From: Candidatus Acidiferrum typicum
Lineage (GTDB): Bacteria; Acidobacteriota; Terriglobia; Acidiferrales; UBA7541
Length of the DNA stretch: 6,506 bases
Assembly (NCBI GenBank): GCA_025463105.1
Contig: JAOAPW010000338.1
Span: forward strand, 1-6,506
Direction of reading: 5' to 3'
In this document: one piece after another, positions 6,055 through 6,506 of the stretch
How the letters are laid out: each line of letters starts with the position of its first letter
Numbering within the stretch: the stretch's first letter is position 1
Notes under the pieces: generated by a model
The model's input: only the letters and a program-made list of their open reading frames with translations
The model's database searches: none
Told to the model about the DNA's origin: nothing
Translations under genes and position numbers: made by a program

Positions 6055-6506
6055 CTAGTGAATATCGATGCCCATTTTTGCGCGATACTTTTCCATTTGT
6101 TCCCAGTCTTCGGTCACTTCGGGTTGATTCCGGGTCAGTTGGTCCCAGGTGACTGAAGGCCGTGCCGGGGGCAGTTCCACCATCTCAATGCAATTTTCGA
6201 CCGGGCAGACGTTGAAGCACAGCCGGCAGCCCACGCAATCGTCCTCGCGCACCACGACTGCTGGTCGCGCGCTTACAGCGTCTTCTTTGCCGCTCGAGCG
6301 GATATCGTAAGCGAACGGCTGTACCACATTTCCGTCTTTACCAATGAGGTCAATGCATTGGTGTGCCGTGTCGTTGCACGCCACATAGCAAAGATCGCAG
6401 CGGATGCATTTCTGCTGATCGATTCGCGCCACCGCGCGGAATGACAAATCCAAATCCTTAAAATCGGCGACGCGATGCAAACTGCGGCCCACCACTTTAG
6501 GAATGG
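6055..6506 (-). CDS. preA: NAD-dependent dihydropyrimidine dehydrogenase subunit PreA, C-terminal ferredoxin part (cut by window end)
   Basis: The catalytic subunit that, with the flavoprotein PreT, reduces uracil and thymine to dihydropyrimidines. Only the last 149 residues are visible; the FMN-binding TIM barrel lies outside. Numbered from the internal GTG at 6495, the first iron-sulfur cluster is Cys30, 33, 36 and 40 (CIRCDLCYVAC) and the second is Cys87, 90, 93 and 97 (CVGCRLCFNVCPVENC). The ACNDTAHQCI segment and CPVENC ending are characteristic of the PreA/DPYD C-terminus. The frame is open to the window edge, so the GTG at 6495 is an internal valine. The two clusters are separated by 46 residues, compared with the roughly two dozen I recall in E. 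coli PreA. A tryptophan-containing, acidic and basic tail follows. The gene heads the same-strand series preA-hydA-M20. Ferredoxin-only proteins are less likely given the upstream IPKVVGRSL segment. Confidence 0.9.
   Translation of the reverse strand, partial: IPKVVGRSLHRVADFKDLDLSFRAVARIDQQKCIRCDLCYVACNDTAHQCIDLIGKDGNVVQPFAYDIRSSGKEDAVSARPAVVVREDDCVGCRLCFNVCPVENCIEMVELPPARPSVTWDQLTRNQPEVTEDWEQMEKYRAKMGIDIH

Noticed and set aside
6055..6495. A free-standing small ferredoxin starting at the GTG at 6495
   Set aside because: The frame stays open upstream to the window edge with PreA-like sequence (IPKVVGRSL), so this is the tail of PreA rather than a separate small protein.

Overview
The window (6506 bp, moderately GC-rich) carries six protein-coding genes, two of them cut by the window edges, with almost no spare DNA. 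It is bacterial: Shine-Dalgarno sequences, very short gaps between genes, and GTG starts. The lineage cannot be fixed from sequence alone. The paired palindromes between the preA and hydA genes resemble repeats I associate with Acidobacteriota genomes, and the reductive pyrimidine genes would fit that group. The asparagine synthetase is very similar to the enterobacterial AsnB type. An Acidobacteriota-like soil bacterium is my best guess, held with modest confidence.

Layout from left to right. (1) 1-992, plus strand: the C-terminal part of glutamine-dependent asparagine synthetase AsnB; the window opens inside its ATP-pyrophosphatase loop. (2) 1001-2029, minus strand, ending 8 bp from asnB in convergent orientation: an adenosine/adenine deaminase-family amidohydrolase with mixed subfamily signatures. 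(3) 2030-2227: a divergent regulatory region with a plausible sigma70 promoter for the rightward gene. (4) 2228-3193, plus strand: an Fe(II)/2-oxoglutarate oxygenase of the isopenicillin N synthase-like family. (5) 3256-6506, minus strand: a reductive pyrimidine catabolic set transcribed right to left, preA (partial), a 166-bp gap with REP-like palindromes, hydA (dihydropyrimidinase), then 14 bp later an M20 N-carbamoyl-amide amidohydrolase.

How the genes may work together. PreA (with a PreT partner outside the window) reduces uracil or thymine. HydA opens the dihydropyrimidine ring. The M20 enzyme most likely releases beta-alanine (or beta-aminoisobutyrate), CO2 and ammonia. The deaminase removes ammonia from adenine or adenosine, and AsnB makes asparagine from aspartate and glutamine. 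The theme is nucleobase use as a nitrogen source. The oxygenase is the unexplained member. Because thymine 7-hydroxylase is also a 2-oxoglutarate oxygenase, a role on a nucleobase or nucleoside is an attractive but unproven hypothesis. I saw no tRNA, rRNA, CRISPR array, insertion sequence or phage gene.
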